Assembly: GCA_045617825.1 (NCBI GenBank)
Contig: JAZLJI010000120.1
Span: forward strand, 1 to 64,000
From: UBA6987 sp045617825
Lineage (GTDB): Bacteria > Bacillota > Clostridia > Lachnospirales > Lachnospiraceae
DNA: 64,000 nt
Reading direction: 5' to 3'
In this document: positions 50,569 through 59,475 of the stretch, in pieces
Layout of the letters: the number at the start of each line of letters is the position of its first letter
Position numbering within the stretch: the stretch's first letter is position 1
Position numbers and translations under genes: made by a program
The notes under the pieces: model-generated
Databases searched by the model: none
The model's input: the letters and a program-made list of their open reading frames with translations, nothing else
Told to the model about the DNA's origin: nothing

Positions 50569-52038
50569 TCACACCGGCGCTTCCAGGTCCTCCGCCTCCA
50601 GGGTCTCCAGCACGGTCCTGGTCCGCTGCTCCTTCGGCAGACGGGTCACCCGCCCCGCGTGGTTCAGCATGGCCTTTTCCAGCATGTTCCGCACCTCCCG
50701 GGCGTTGGCGAAATTCTCCGGCTTATCGGCGCAGCGGGCGGTGAACAGCTCCCGCGCCCTGGCCAGAGCGCCCTCCGACAGCACGTATTGGTTCTTCCGG
50801 CACTGCAGCTTCAGGATCTCCGTCAGCTCCTCCGGATCGTAATCGGGAAATTCAATGAAATAGTTGAAGCGGGATTTGAGGCCGGGGTTGCTGTTCAGGA
50901 ATTCCTGCATCAGATCCGTATATCCGGCCACCACGACCACCAGACTGTCCCGGGAATCCTCCATGGCCTTCAGCAGCGTGTCCACCGCCTCCTGCCCGAA
51001 GTCGTTCTGACCCTTGCCCGCCGTGAGCGTATAAGCCTCGTCGATGAAGAGCAGGCCGCCCATGGCCTCGTCGATGACCTCCCGGGTCTTCATGGCGGTC
51101 TGGCCCACGTAGCCGCCCACCAGTCCGGAGCGGTCCACCTCCACCAGCTGTCCCGTGGGCAGCAGGCCCAGACTGCCGTAGATCTCCGCCAGCATCCTGG
51201 CCACCGTGCTTTTCCCGGTGCCGGGATTGCCGTAAAATACCATGTGTCTTGAGGTGGGCAGGTTTTTCAGCCCCTGCTCCTTCCTCAGCTGCTGCACCCG
51301 CAGCAGATCCACCAGCTTGCCGATCTCCTTTTTCACGGAGCGCAGGCCGATCAGCTCGTTGAGCTCCCGCAGCACCTCGTCCACCCGGTCCTGGGAAAGG
51401 TCGGGCGCCGCTTCTCCGGCGGTCTCCGCCGCGGTCCCGGCCGCCTCGGGGGCGTTCCCTCCGGCAGTTCCGGGCGTCCGGGCAGGCTTCCCTTCGGCAG
51501 GCTCCTGCGGCTTCGGCGCCGCCGCCCTTCCGCCGCTCACCTTGACGTAGGTATTGCGGGTCAGACCGTAACCGGAAATGAATTTCTCCAGGCTCTTCAC
51601 GTAGGCCTTGAGCCGCTTTTCCGACGCGGTCCCCGCGCCCTTGCACAGGGCCAGCAGCTCCTTTCCGACAGCCTCGTAGCATTCCAGCAGCTGCACGGTC
51701 TTCTTATGCTTCCAGGGGTCGTTTTCCACCCGTCTGCCCGCGTCCGCCAGCACGAAATATTTGAGGGTCGTGGGGATCTTCTCTCCGAAATCGGTCCCCA
51801 GGCGTTCCAGGGTCAGGGTCCGCTGCCGGTAGCTGAGGTCCGCGCCCAGAAGCTCCCGCGCGTAGGCCTCCGCCTCCGGGGCGAAGCTCCCCTCTCCGCA
51901 GGCCAGGTAAACGCAGAAATCCGTCAGATCCCGCCGCAGCATGGCCTTGAGGTCCCGATAGCCGGAATCGCTGACCTTGGCGGCGGTGATGACGTCACAC
52001 ATTTGCCGGCAGTTTTCCAGTCTCTCCGCTCCGGTCAT
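50569..52038 (-). CDS. AAA+ ATPase of the CbbX/SpoVK type
   Basis: The 489-residue protein has an alpha-helical N-terminal part (1-165), a Pro/Ala/Gly-rich linker, and a CbxX/CfxQ AAA+ domain: Walker A FYGNPGTGKSTVARML, Walker B GGLLFIDEAYTLT, sensor VVVVAGYTDLM and arginine finger area NSNPGLKSRFN. Members remodel Rubisco or sporulation proteins; here the substrate is unknown. Its start overlaps the next gene as ATGA. Confidence 0.85.
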   Translation of the reverse strand: MTGAERLENCRQMCDVITAAKVSDSGYRDLKAMLRRDLTDFCVYLACGEGSFAPEAEAYARELLGADLSYRQRTLTLERLGTDFGEKIPTTLKYFVLADAGRRVENDPWKHKKTVQLLECYEAVGKELLALCKGAGTASEKRLKAYVKSLEKFISGYGLTRNTYVKVSGGRAAAPKPQEPAEGKPARTPGTAGGNAPEAAGTAAETAGEAAPDLSQDRVDEVLRELNELIGLRSVKKEIGKLVDLLRVQQLRKEQGLKNLPTSRHMVFYGNPGTGKSTVARMLAEIYGSLGLLPTGQLVEVDRSGLVGGYVGQTAMKTREVIDEAMGGLLFIDEAYTLTAGKGQNDFGQEAVDTLLKAMEDSRDSLVVVVAGYTDLMQEFLNSNPGLKSRFNYFIEFPDYDPEELTEILKLQCRKNQYVLSEGALARARELFTARCADKPENFANAREVRNMLEKAMLNHAGRVTRLPKEQRTRTVLETLEAEDLEAPV

Positions 52039-52592
52039 GCTCTGCTCTCCGCCTCATAGCTTCTGAAGAGGACCCCGTCCAGCGTCTTCCACTGAAAGCT
52101 TCGGCCCTCCCAAAGCATGTAGCCCTTCTCGCTCCCGCCCTTGGGCAGGGAAACCGAGCCGGGATTCATATACAGATAGGTCCCGTAGTCCTTGAGCGCC
52201 GGGATATGCGTATGCCCGCCCAGCACCACGCTGCCGGGCTCCAGTCCCTTGGGCGGACGGTTCTCTCCGTAAATGTGGCCGTGGGTGGCCGCGACGGTCA
52301 GCCCCTCCTCCCGCAGATACAGCACCGGCTCGAATATGCCGAACTCCAGCACCTCCAGGTCGATGTCCGCGTCGCAGTTGCCCCGCACCGCGAAGATCCG
52401 GTCCTTATAGGCATTCAGCTGTGCCATGACGCCCTTGGGCCCGAAGCCCTCCGGCAGGTCGTTCCGGGGACCGTGGTACAGCAGATCTCCCAACAGCAGC
52501 AGCCGGTCGGCCTTTTCCCGCTCGAAGGCCTGCAGCAGCCTTTCGCAGCAGCCTGCGCTGCCGTGGATGTCCGAGGCGATAAGATATTTCAT
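52035..52592 (-). CDS. yfcE: YfcE-family metallophosphodiesterase
   Basis: The 185-residue protein has the calcineurin-like metal motifs SDIHGS, LLLGDLLYHGPRND, VRGNCDADID and LGGHTHIP. YfcE-type enzymes cut phosphodiesters with Mn. I chose the ATG at 52592 behind AAAGGAG. The frame extends to 53222 but that part is a shadow of the membrane protein gene. Confidence 0.9.
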   Translation of the reverse strand: MKYLIASDIHGSAGCCERLLQAFEREKADRLLLLGDLLYHGPRNDLPEGFGPKGVMAQLNAYKDRIFAVRGNCDADIDLEVLEFGIFEPVLYLREEGLTVAATHGHIYGENRPPKGLEPGSVVLGGHTHIPALKDYGTYLYMNPGSVSLPKGGSEKGYMLWEGRSFQWKTLDGVLFRSYEAESRA

Positions 52593-52606
52593 GCGAAGCT
52601 CCTTTC

Positions 52607-53110
52607 TTAATGGCCGGCCACCAGCGCGGGGATCCCGTAGCTGATGATGCACATGATCAGCGTGGCCAGCAGCAGGCCCAGATATACGGCGGGAACTGCC
52701 TTTTTCTTCTCGATATTCAGTAGGGAAGCGATCAGGGAGCCGGTCCAGGCGCCGGTGCCGGGCAGGGGGATGCCCACGAACAGCACCAGGCCCCAGAACT
52801 GGTATTTGCGGATCTTTTCGCTCTTGCCCAGGGATTTCGCCTCCAGCTTTTCCACCAGCGGGCGGAACAGCTTCGTCCGCTTCAGCCAGTTGAAGATGGG
52901 GGTGATGAACCAGAGGATGAAGGGCACCGGCAGCATATTGCCCAGCAGACAGAAGAAAATGCCGCGCCACATGGGCATATCCAGCAGCGCTGCCGCGATC
53001 AGTCCGCCCCGCAGCTCCACGATGGGGATCATGGAGACCACAAAAACGATGAGTTCGGAGGGCAGTCCTGCCATCCAGCCCATAAACGTCTGAAGAATCG
53101 ATTCGGTCAT
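52607..53110 (-). CDS. Small multidrug export-type membrane protein (COG2426)
   Basis: The 167-residue protein has four to five hydrophobic segments (IVFVVSMIPIVELRGGLIAA, then MWRGIFFCLLGNMLPVPFIL, FWGLVLFVGIPLPGTGAWTG). This matches the COG2426 putative small multidrug export family. Substrate is unknown. Start at 53110 follows AAAGGAG. Confidence 0.85.
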   Translation of the reverse strand: MTESILQTFMGWMAGLPSELIVFVVSMIPIVELRGGLIAAALLDMPMWRGIFFCLLGNMLPVPFILWFITPIFNWLKRTKLFRPLVEKLEAKSLGKSEKIRKYQFWGLVLFVGIPLPGTGAWTGSLIASLLNIEKKKAVPAVYLGLLLATLIMCIISYGIPALVAGH

Positions 53111-53141
53111 GAAAGCTCCTTTTTCGGCGGCAAATATACAA

Positions 53142-53173
53142 CAAAGGGTGCGGCTCCTCAGCCACACCCTTTG
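53142..53173 (-). terminator. Hairpin after tRNA-Trp
   Basis: CAAAGGGTG and CACCCTTTG pair, with an inner GGCT/AGCC match. The T-run on the minus strand is weak (TTGTTGTATATTT). It would end the tRNA-Trp transcript. Confidence 0.55.
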
Positions 53174-53176
53174 ACA

Positions 53177-53247
53177 CAGGGGCAGTAAGATTCGAACTCA
53201 CATCGATGGTTTTGGAGACCACTGTTCTACCCTTGAACTATGCCCCT
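53177..53247 (-). tRNA. tRNA-Trp(CCA)
   Basis: Acceptor AGGGGCA/TGCCCCT with discriminator G, D arm GTTCAAGGGTAGAAC, anticodon stem GTGGT/ACCAT (one G-T pair) with loop CTCCAAA (anticodon CCA) and T arm GTTCGAATC. A G73 discriminator fits Trp. Confidence 0.93.
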
Positions 53248-53366
53248 ATACGTTTCCGCCAAACCTTTATACCAAATTAAAGGGGCTGTGTCAAGGGGTA
53301 TTTTGCTTTATTTTTCCGTCCTCCGCCGCTCCCGCCGCGGCGGCCCTGCCGCCGCGGTCTGGGTGC

Positions 53367-55745
53367 TCAGACGCGCCGTCCGGGATCCCGGGCCAGCTTC
53401 AGGAACAGCTGCAGCAAATGCCCGACGGCCCGCTCCAGCTCCTTCCGGCTGATCCTGCCCTCCGCCAGAGCCGTTATCATCTCGGCCGGGTCTCCGTAGG
53501 GCATCTTGACGTCGATGCCGGCGGCGATCTCCGCAGGATAGTCTCCGTTGGTGCGCCAGTCGGTCATCACCAGGCCGGTATAGCCCCACTCCTCCCGGAG
53601 GATGTGGGTCAGAGTGTCCGCATTTTCCGTGGCCTGAGTACCGTTGATGATGTTGTAGGACACCATCAGGGTCCAGGGATCGGCCTCCCGGATGCAGAGC
53701 TCAAAGCCCTTCAGATAGATCTCCCGGAGGGCCCGCTCGGAGAGCCGGGAATCGGAGCCGCGGCGCAGCGTTTCCTTATTATTGCAGGCAAAATGCTTGA
53801 CGCAGCCCGCCGCCTGCATTTGCTGCGCGCCCCGGACGAAGGCCGCGGAGAGCAGCCCCGCCACCAGAGGGTCCTCGGAATAGTATTCGAAGTTTCTGCC
53901 GCAGAGCGGATTCCGGTGGATGTTGATCCCGGGTGCCAGCAGCATCCCCATGTTGTTCTCCAGGGCCTCCGCCGCGATGGCCTTTCCGACCTCCTCCAGC
54001 AGCTCCCGGTCAAAGCTGGCCGCCAGCAGCGTGGTGGAGGGGAAAGCGGTGGTGGTGACCCGGCACTCCGGGCGGATGCGCACGCCGCAGGGCCCGTCGC
54101 AGGTCATGATGTTGGGGATCTTCCAGTAATCGTTGTTGCCCATGCCGCAGGTATTGGCGATCCCCCGGGCCGGCTGACCGCCGGTCATCCAGCAGAGCTC
54201 CTCGTCGGAGATCCCGGCGATAAATTCCTCCAGGCTCATATTGCCCCGGATCACCTCGTCAAAGGCAGGCACCTTCGGCAGAAGCTCGCCGGTCTTCGCG
54301 GTGCGGCCGAAGTTATTTTCCAGCGGCGAAGCGCTGTGATGATCCCGCTTGAAGGCGGCTTCGTCATAGTCCCGCTCCGGGATCACCGCGTCCGTCGGCA
54401 GCGGCTCCAGACTGCCGTCCGGCCGCAGCCGCGCCTTTAACGCATGGGGCACCGCCTGAGGCGTCAGCTGCTTCAGCACCCGATCCTCCGGCTCCTGCCA
54501 GGCATAGACCTCCCGGGCACACCGCACGTCGGTCCCGGTCAGGATCCGGTACTCTCCCGCCTCCAGCACGTAGGCGGAAGCGGCGACCTTCCCCAGGTCG
54601 TCATAGCTGGCCAGCTCGTAGGCGGTGAAGCTGACGGACAGCGTCTCCGTCTCGCCCGGCTGCAGCAGCGCGGTCTTGGCAAAGCCCACCAGGCTCTTCG
54701 CGGGCTTGCCCAAGCGGCCCTGGGGCTGGGACACAAAGACGAACAAGGTCTCGCGGCCTGCTCTGCCGCCGCAGTTTTTCACCGGCTGGGTCAGGGTAAA
54801 GCGGTCCCCCTCCCTTTGCAGCTTCGCCTCGCCCGGCTCAAATGCCGTATAGGACAGACCGAAGCCGAAGGGATAGACCACCTTTTCCGCGGCCCCGGGC
54901 AGGGTCTCGAAGTAGCGGTAGCCCACGTAGATATCTTCCGTATAGTCAACGTATTTATCGGAGGCATAAAAGCCCTCCGCATAGGGATAGGCGTCAAAGC
55001 TCTCGGCAAAGGTATCCGGCAGCTTCCCCTCCGGGCAGCGCTGGCCGAACAGCAGGTCCGCGGCGGCGGAGCCGCCCTCCATGCCGGCCATCCACAGGAA
55101 AAGCGCCGCGCCGATGCGCGCGTCCCGCTTCACCCAGGAAAGGTCCACGATGCTGCCGGCATTGAGCAGCACGGCCACCTTCGGGAAATGCCTGCACAGC
55201 TGTTCCTTCAGCTGCTCCTCCTCCCGGCTCAGGTAAAAGTCTCCGTCATAGGGCTCTGCGGTCCTGTCGGCGGATTCCCGGGACCGTCTCGAGATCACGA
55301 AGACGGCGGTATCCGTAAAGGCCGCCGCGGCGGCGACCGTTTCCTCCGGAAGGACCTGCTCCCGGACCTCGCCGGGCAGTACCCCCTCCGCGTAGGCAGC
55401 CCGCACCGTCTCCCGGTACAGGGAAACCAGCGGAGCATACAGGCGGCAATAGCCCTCAGCCTCCTTTTCCTCCAGGCCCTCCCGCACGCTCTTCACGTAG
55501 GCGCAGGTGACGTCGCTGGAGCCGCCGCCCCCTTTCACGTAATCCTCACTGCCCACGCCGAACAGCGCCAGCTTCGTGCCCTTGCCGAAGGGCAGCAGGG
55601 AAGCCTCGTTCTTCAGCAGGACCATGCCCGCGGCTGCCGCTTTTCTGGCCAGGGCAATATGCTCCGGGCTGCCGGTCACACGCCGGTCACCGGAAAGAGG
55701 AAGGCCTGAGGGAAACTGAAAGCGGGTAAAATATTCGTATGCCAT
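53367..55745 (-). CDS. GH3 beta-glucosidase with reversed domain order
   Basis: The 792-residue protein begins with what is normally the C-terminal GH3 domain (ALARKAAAAGMVLLKNEASL, then WMAGMEGGSAAADLLFGQ), a fibronectin-like part at about 315-410, and only then the TIM barrel (GPCGVRIRPE, LAPGINIHRNPLCGRNFEYY, CVKHFACNNKE). The nucleophile Asp is residue 729 in LVMTDWRTNGD. This order is known from some GH3 enzymes of rumen bacteria. There is no signal peptide, so it acts in the cytoplasm. Confidence 0.9.
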   Translation of the reverse strand: MAYEYFTRFQFPSGLPLSGDRRVTGSPEHIALARKAAAAGMVLLKNEASLLPFGKGTKLALFGVGSEDYVKGGGGSSDVTCAYVKSVREGLEEKEAEGYCRLYAPLVSLYRETVRAAYAEGVLPGEVREQVLPEETVAAAAAFTDTAVFVISRRSRESADRTAEPYDGDFYLSREEEQLKEQLCRHFPKVAVLLNAGSIVDLSWVKRDARIGAALFLWMAGMEGGSAAADLLFGQRCPEGKLPDTFAESFDAYPYAEGFYASDKYVDYTEDIYVGYRYFETLPGAAEKVVYPFGFGLSYTAFEPGEAKLQREGDRFTLTQPVKNCGGRAGRETLFVFVSQPQGRLGKPAKSLVGFAKTALLQPGETETLSVSFTAYELASYDDLGKVAASAYVLEAGEYRILTGTDVRCAREVYAWQEPEDRVLKQLTPQAVPHALKARLRPDGSLEPLPTDAVIPERDYDEAAFKRDHHSASPLENNFGRTAKTGELLPKVPAFDEVIRGNMSLEEFIAGISDEELCWMTGGQPARGIANTCGMGNNDYWKIPNIMTCDGPCGVRIRPECRVTTTAFPSTTLLAASFDRELLEEVGKAIAAEALENNMGMLLAPGINIHRNPLCGRNFEYYSEDPLVAGLLSAAFVRGAQQMQAAGCVKHFACNNKETLRRGSDSRLSERALREIYLKGFELCIREADPWTLMVSYNIINGTQATENADTLTHILREEWGYTGLVMTDWRTNGDYPAEIAAGIDVKMPYGDPAEMITALAEGRISRKELERAVGHLLQLFLKLARDPGRRV

Positions 55746-55884
55746 ATCGCACGTCTCCTATCACGGTTCTCTGACTGCATTATACAAGAAAAACGAGGAA
55801 ACAGCAAGCTGTTCCCTCAGTTTTCGGATGATATCTCTCGCAGCGGACCTTCCGAGGCCTGCCGGCTTCTCTTTTCCTATCAGA

Positions 55885-57975
55885 TCAGAAAAGGCTGAAT
55901 CTGACCACCAGCGCGGCAAATACGATGGAGACCATGCTCAGCAGCTTGATCAGGATGTTGATGGAGGGACCGGCGGTATCCTTGAAGGGATCGCCCACGG
56001 TATCGCCCACCACGCCGGCCTTGTGCTGCAGGGAGCCCTTGCCGCCGTGATGACCGCCTTCGATATACTTCTTAGCATTGTCCCAGGCGCCGCCCGCGTT
56101 GGACATGAAGATGGCCAGCAGGAAGCCGCTGACGGTGGCGCCGCTCAGCATGCCGACCACACCGCGATAGCCGAGGATCATGCCCACCGCGATCGGGGCG
56201 ATCACGGCCACCAGCGTCGGCAGGACCATTTCCTTCAGAGAGGCTGCGGTGCAGATATCCACGCAGCGGGCGTAGTCGGCTTCGGCTTTGCCCTCCATCA
56301 GGCCGGTGATCTCCCGGAACTGGCGGCGGACCTCCAGCACGACGGACTGGGCCGCCCGACCCACGCTGTCCATGGTCAGCGCCGCGAAAAGGAAGGGCAG
56401 GCAGGCGCCGATGAGCAGGCCGCTCAGGACCAGCGGATTCATCAGCGAGAAATCGTCCAGGCTGATGGCCGACTCGGAAACGGACCGGATCTTGTCGATG
56501 TAGGAAGCGATCAGGGCCAGCGCCGTCAGAGCGGCGGAGCCGATGGCAAAGCCCTTGCCGGTGGCAGCGGTGGTATTTCCCAGGGAATCCAGCGCGTCCG
56601 TGCGCTGACGCACCGCAGCATCCAGGCCGGCCATTTCGGCGATACCGCCGGCATTGTCAGCCACGGGGCCATAGGCATCCGTCGCCAGCGTGATGCCCAG
56701 CGTGGACAGCATGCCCACGGCAGCGAGAGCGATGCCGAACAGGCCCATGGCGGGATCGGCCATGCTGCCGCCGGAGCAGAAGAAGGCCACCAGGATGGCC
56801 GCCACCACGATCACGATGGGGAGCAGGGTGGATTTCATGCCCAGACCGATACCGCCGATCACGATGGTGGCGGCGCCGGTCTCGGACTCATCGGAGAGGT
56901 CCTGGGTGGGCTTATAGGTATCGGAGGTATAGTATTCGGTGATCTTGCCGATCAGGACACCGGCCAGCAGACCGGCCAGAACGGCCAGGTACAGGCCCCA
57001 GTGCTCCCGGCCCAGCGTCATCACGATCACGGGATAGGCTACGGCGGCGATCAGCACCGCGGAGAAGGTGGTACCGCGGCTCATGGCCTTCAGCAGCGTC
57101 CGCTGATCGGCCTGCTCCTTCGTGCGGATCAGGAAGGTGCCCAGGATGGAGGCCAGGATGCCGACGGAAGCCATCAGCAGCGGCACCACCATCGCCTTGA
57201 ATTCGCCGGAAAACGCCGCCACGCCCAGCGCGGAGGCAGAGATCAGCGAGCCGACGTAGGACTCGTACAGATCGGCGCCCATGCCGGCTACGTCGCCCAC
57301 GTTATCGCCCACGTTATCGGCGATGACCGCGGGGTTGCGGGGGTCATCCTCGGGGATCCCGGCTTCCACCTTGCCCACCAGATCGGCGCCCACGTCGGCG
57401 GCCTTGGTAAAGATACCGCCGCCCACCCGGGCGAACAGCGCCATGGAGGAGGCGCCCATGCCGAAGGTCAGCATGGCACTGGTGATCTCGGAAGCCGGAA
57501 GCTTAAAGACGTATTTCAGCAGGATCAGCCAGACCGAAATGTCCGTCAGGCCCAGTCCGACCACGGTAAAGCCCATCACGGAGCCGGCGGAAAAGGCCAC
57601 CTTCAGACCCTTGTTCAGGCTGTTTTCGCAGGCGCAGGCGGTACGGCTGTTGGCCCTGGTCGCGATGGTCATCCCGACGAAGCCGCTGAGAGCGGAGAAA
57701 ATACCGCCGGTCAGGAAGGCAAAGGGCACGTAGGGGGTCAGCATTCCGGCAAAGGCCATCACGGTCAGCACCGCCGCCATGCAGACGAAGAAGATCGCGA
57801 CGACCTTATACTGACGCTTCAGATACGCGGCGGCGCCGGTACGGACGTAGCCGGAGATCCGCTTCATGGCATCACTGCCTTCGGAATAGCCGAGTACTTT
57901 TTTAGCCTTCACAAAGGCGAACAATAAGGCGACAACAGCGCAGGCCAGGGTGATCCAGGCCAAATAATTTTCCAT
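55885..57975 (-). CDS. hppA: Membrane-bound ion-pumping pyrophosphatase, K+-dependent type
   Basis: The 696-residue protein has about 16 membrane segments and the catalytic signatures DVGADLVGKVE (194-204), EDDPRNPAVIADNVGDNVGD and, near the end, DNAKKYIEGG and GDTVGDPFKDTAGPSINIL. Ala in GNTTAATGKG marks K+-dependent enzymes (K+-independent ones have Lys). Those pump Na+ or H+; I cannot decide which ion from this alone. It turns pyrophosphate into a membrane gradient. The 2.1 kb open frame on the other strand is a composition shadow. Confidence 0.94.
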   Translation of the reverse strand: MENYLAWITLACAVVALLFAFVKAKKVLGYSEGSDAMKRISGYVRTGAAAYLKRQYKVVAIFFVCMAAVLTVMAFAGMLTPYVPFAFLTGGIFSALSGFVGMTIATRANSRTACACENSLNKGLKVAFSAGSVMGFTVVGLGLTDISVWLILLKYVFKLPASEITSAMLTFGMGASSMALFARVGGGIFTKAADVGADLVGKVEAGIPEDDPRNPAVIADNVGDNVGDVAGMGADLYESYVGSLISASALGVAAFSGEFKAMVVPLLMASVGILASILGTFLIRTKEQADQRTLLKAMSRGTTFSAVLIAAVAYPVIVMTLGREHWGLYLAVLAGLLAGVLIGKITEYYTSDTYKPTQDLSDESETGAATIVIGGIGLGMKSTLLPIVIVVAAILVAFFCSGGSMADPAMGLFGIALAAVGMLSTLGITLATDAYGPVADNAGGIAEMAGLDAAVRQRTDALDSLGNTTAATGKGFAIGSAALTALALIASYIDKIRSVSESAISLDDFSLMNPLVLSGLLIGACLPFLFAALTMDSVGRAAQSVVLEVRRQFREITGLMEGKAEADYARCVDICTAASLKEMVLPTLVAVIAPIAVGMILGYRGVVGMLSGATVSGFLLAIFMSNAGGAWDNAKKYIEGGHHGGKGSLQHKAGVVGDTVGDPFKDTAGPSINILIKLLSMVSIVFAALVVRFSLF

Positions 57976-58039
57976 ATCGTTTTTCCTTTTTGCGTTTTCA
58001 ACCTGTTCTGTGATTTACAGGCGATTATGAGATTGTGCT

Positions 58040-58067
58040 ATCTTATCACAAAAAGATTATCTGTCAA
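58040..58067 (-). promoter_or_regulatory. Candidate hppA promoter
   Basis: On the minus strand TTGACA (58067-58062) and TAAGAT (58045-58040) are 16 bp apart, 60 bp before the hppA start. The rest of 57976-58204 is AT-rich, with T/A runs at 58141-58200, and shows no gene. Confidence 0.55.
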
Positions 58068-58204
58068 CCCTTTTAAGGAAAAAAGATAAAAAACGCCCGA
58101 ATTTGCCCGAATTAGTCAATATTTGATGAAAAATAGCACTAAAAAAGGCAACATTTTTTTAAAAAATGCGCCTTTTTCCGTAAAAATATCCCGTTTTTTC
58201 GTTC

Positions 58205-58771
58205 TTACTTCTTCTTCCTTACCGAATACCCGAAGCTGCCCAGCAGCTCGCCCAGCAGATGATACTCTCCGTGGGAATAGGCCACCAGCTCCGCCCGGTC
58301 CAGGTCCAGCGCGCCCTTTTCGTCCAGCAGGCTGTCCTCCACCAGGACCCCGAGGATCTTCGCCAGGAACATATCATGGGAGCCCAGCTCCAGGACCTCC
58401 GTCACCCGGCATTCCAGGCTGACGGGGCTCTGCCCGATGGCCGGCGCCAGCGAAAGGTGCGGCGTTTTCTCCGCCGTCAGGCCCATCTCGGCAAATTTAT
58501 CGGTGTCCCGACCGGAGCGCACCCCGCAGAAATCGCATGCCCGCACCAGTTCCCGGCTGACCAGATTCACGACGAATTCGCCGCTCTCCCGGATCATGTC
58601 GTGGGAATAGCGTTCCTTCCGCACGGATACCGAAAGCATGGGCGGCTCGCTGCACACGGTGCCCGCCCAGGCGGCGGTAATGATATTGGGCTTTTCTCCC
58701 GCTCTCCCGCAGCTCACCATCACCACGGGGACCGGATACAGCATGTTGCCGGGTTTCCAGATCTGCTTCAT
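58205..58771 (-). CDS. Flavin reductase-like FMN-binding protein
   Basis: The 188-residue protein has the split-barrel pattern (YPVPVVMVSCGRAGEKPNII, TAAWAGTVCSEPPMLSVSVR, GEFVVNLVSREL). Members bind FMN and reduce flavins or act as small redox enzymes. The exact substrate is unknown. An AT-rich stretch with T-runs follows its stop. Confidence 0.85.
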   Translation of the reverse strand: MKQIWKPGNMLYPVPVVMVSCGRAGEKPNIITAAWAGTVCSEPPMLSVSVRKERYSHDMIRESGEFVVNLVSRELVRACDFCGVRSGRDTDKFAEMGLTAEKTPHLSLAPAIGQSPVSLECRVTEVLELGSHDMFLAKILGVLVEDSLLDEKGALDLDRAELVAYSHGEYHLLGELLGSFGYSVRKKK

Positions 58772-58826
58772 GACTTCCTCCCTGCGCCGGCGCTTCTTCC
58801 CGCTCCGGCAGTTCTGTTCTCCGCGC

Positions 58827-59366
58827 TCAGCACGTCTTCTCCAGGATCGCCACAGCCTCCTCGGGGCTGTCCGCGGAGGTGACCAGCGCCAGATCCTCCG
58901 CTGCGATGAAGCCAGCCTTCACCATGCCCTCAAGCAGAGCGGTCAGCGGCTCGTAGTAATGCTTTTCGTTCAGATACAGCACCCTCCGGCTGCTCACCCG
59001 GAGCCGGGCCTGTGAGATCGCCTCGGAGAGCTCCTCCAGGGTCCCGGGGCCGCCGGGCAGGGCGATGCAGGCATCCGCCAGCTCCATCATCCGGGCCTTC
59101 CGGGCATCCAGGTCCTTCACGGTCTCGCAGACCGTGAGCAGCGGATGTCTGGTCTCTATGATCTCCGGCATCTCCGTCAGGATCCCGGTGACGCTGCCGC
59201 CGGCCTCGGCCACCGCCGTCGCCACGGTCCCCATCAGGCCCTCCACCGCTCCCCCGTAGACCAGGGTCCAGCCCCGCTCGCCGATCAGCCGGCCGAGGCG
59301 CTTCGCCGCCTCCGCGAAGTCCGGATCCTTGCCGGCCCGGGAGCCGCAGAATACCGCAATTTTCAT
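58827..59366 (-). CDS. LOG-family phosphoribohydrolase
   Basis: The 179-residue protein has the Rossmann-like start (KIAVFCGSRAGKDPDFAEAA), LVYGGAVEGLMGTVATAVAE, the conserved Arg (LDARKARMMELAD) and LPGGPGTLEELSEA. LOG proteins cut nucleoside 5'-monophosphates to base and ribose phosphate. I chose the ATG at 59366 (AGGAAGG upstream). The frame extends further but codes an Arg/Ala-rich shadow. Confidence 0.9.
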   Translation of the reverse strand: MKIAVFCGSRAGKDPDFAEAAKRLGRLIGERGWTLVYGGAVEGLMGTVATAVAEAGGSVTGILTEMPEIIETRHPLLTVCETVKDLDARKARMMELADACIALPGGPGTLEELSEAISQARLRVSSRRVLYLNEKHYYEPLTALLEGMVKAGFIAAEDLALVTSADSPEEAVAILEKTC

Positions 59367-59475
59367 CCTTCCTATCCTCTTCGCCGTCCCGCAGGCGGGC
59401 GCGGTCCCGTTCCTTCGGAGGACCGCCGTCGGCGCTTTCTTCGTCATTTTCCCGGGATAAGGCCCCCGGGCAGGC

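Noticed and set aside
52592..53222. N-terminal extension of the YfcE phosphodiesterase to 395 residues
   Set aside because: The extension overlaps the COG2426 membrane protein gene and reads as an Arg/Gly/Ala-rich shadow; AAAGGAG sets the start at 52592.
55828..57927. A 699-codon open frame on the plus strand
   Set aside because: It is antisense to hppA, very rich in His, Gly and Gln, and has no ribosome binding site. GC-rich codon bias of hppA explains it.
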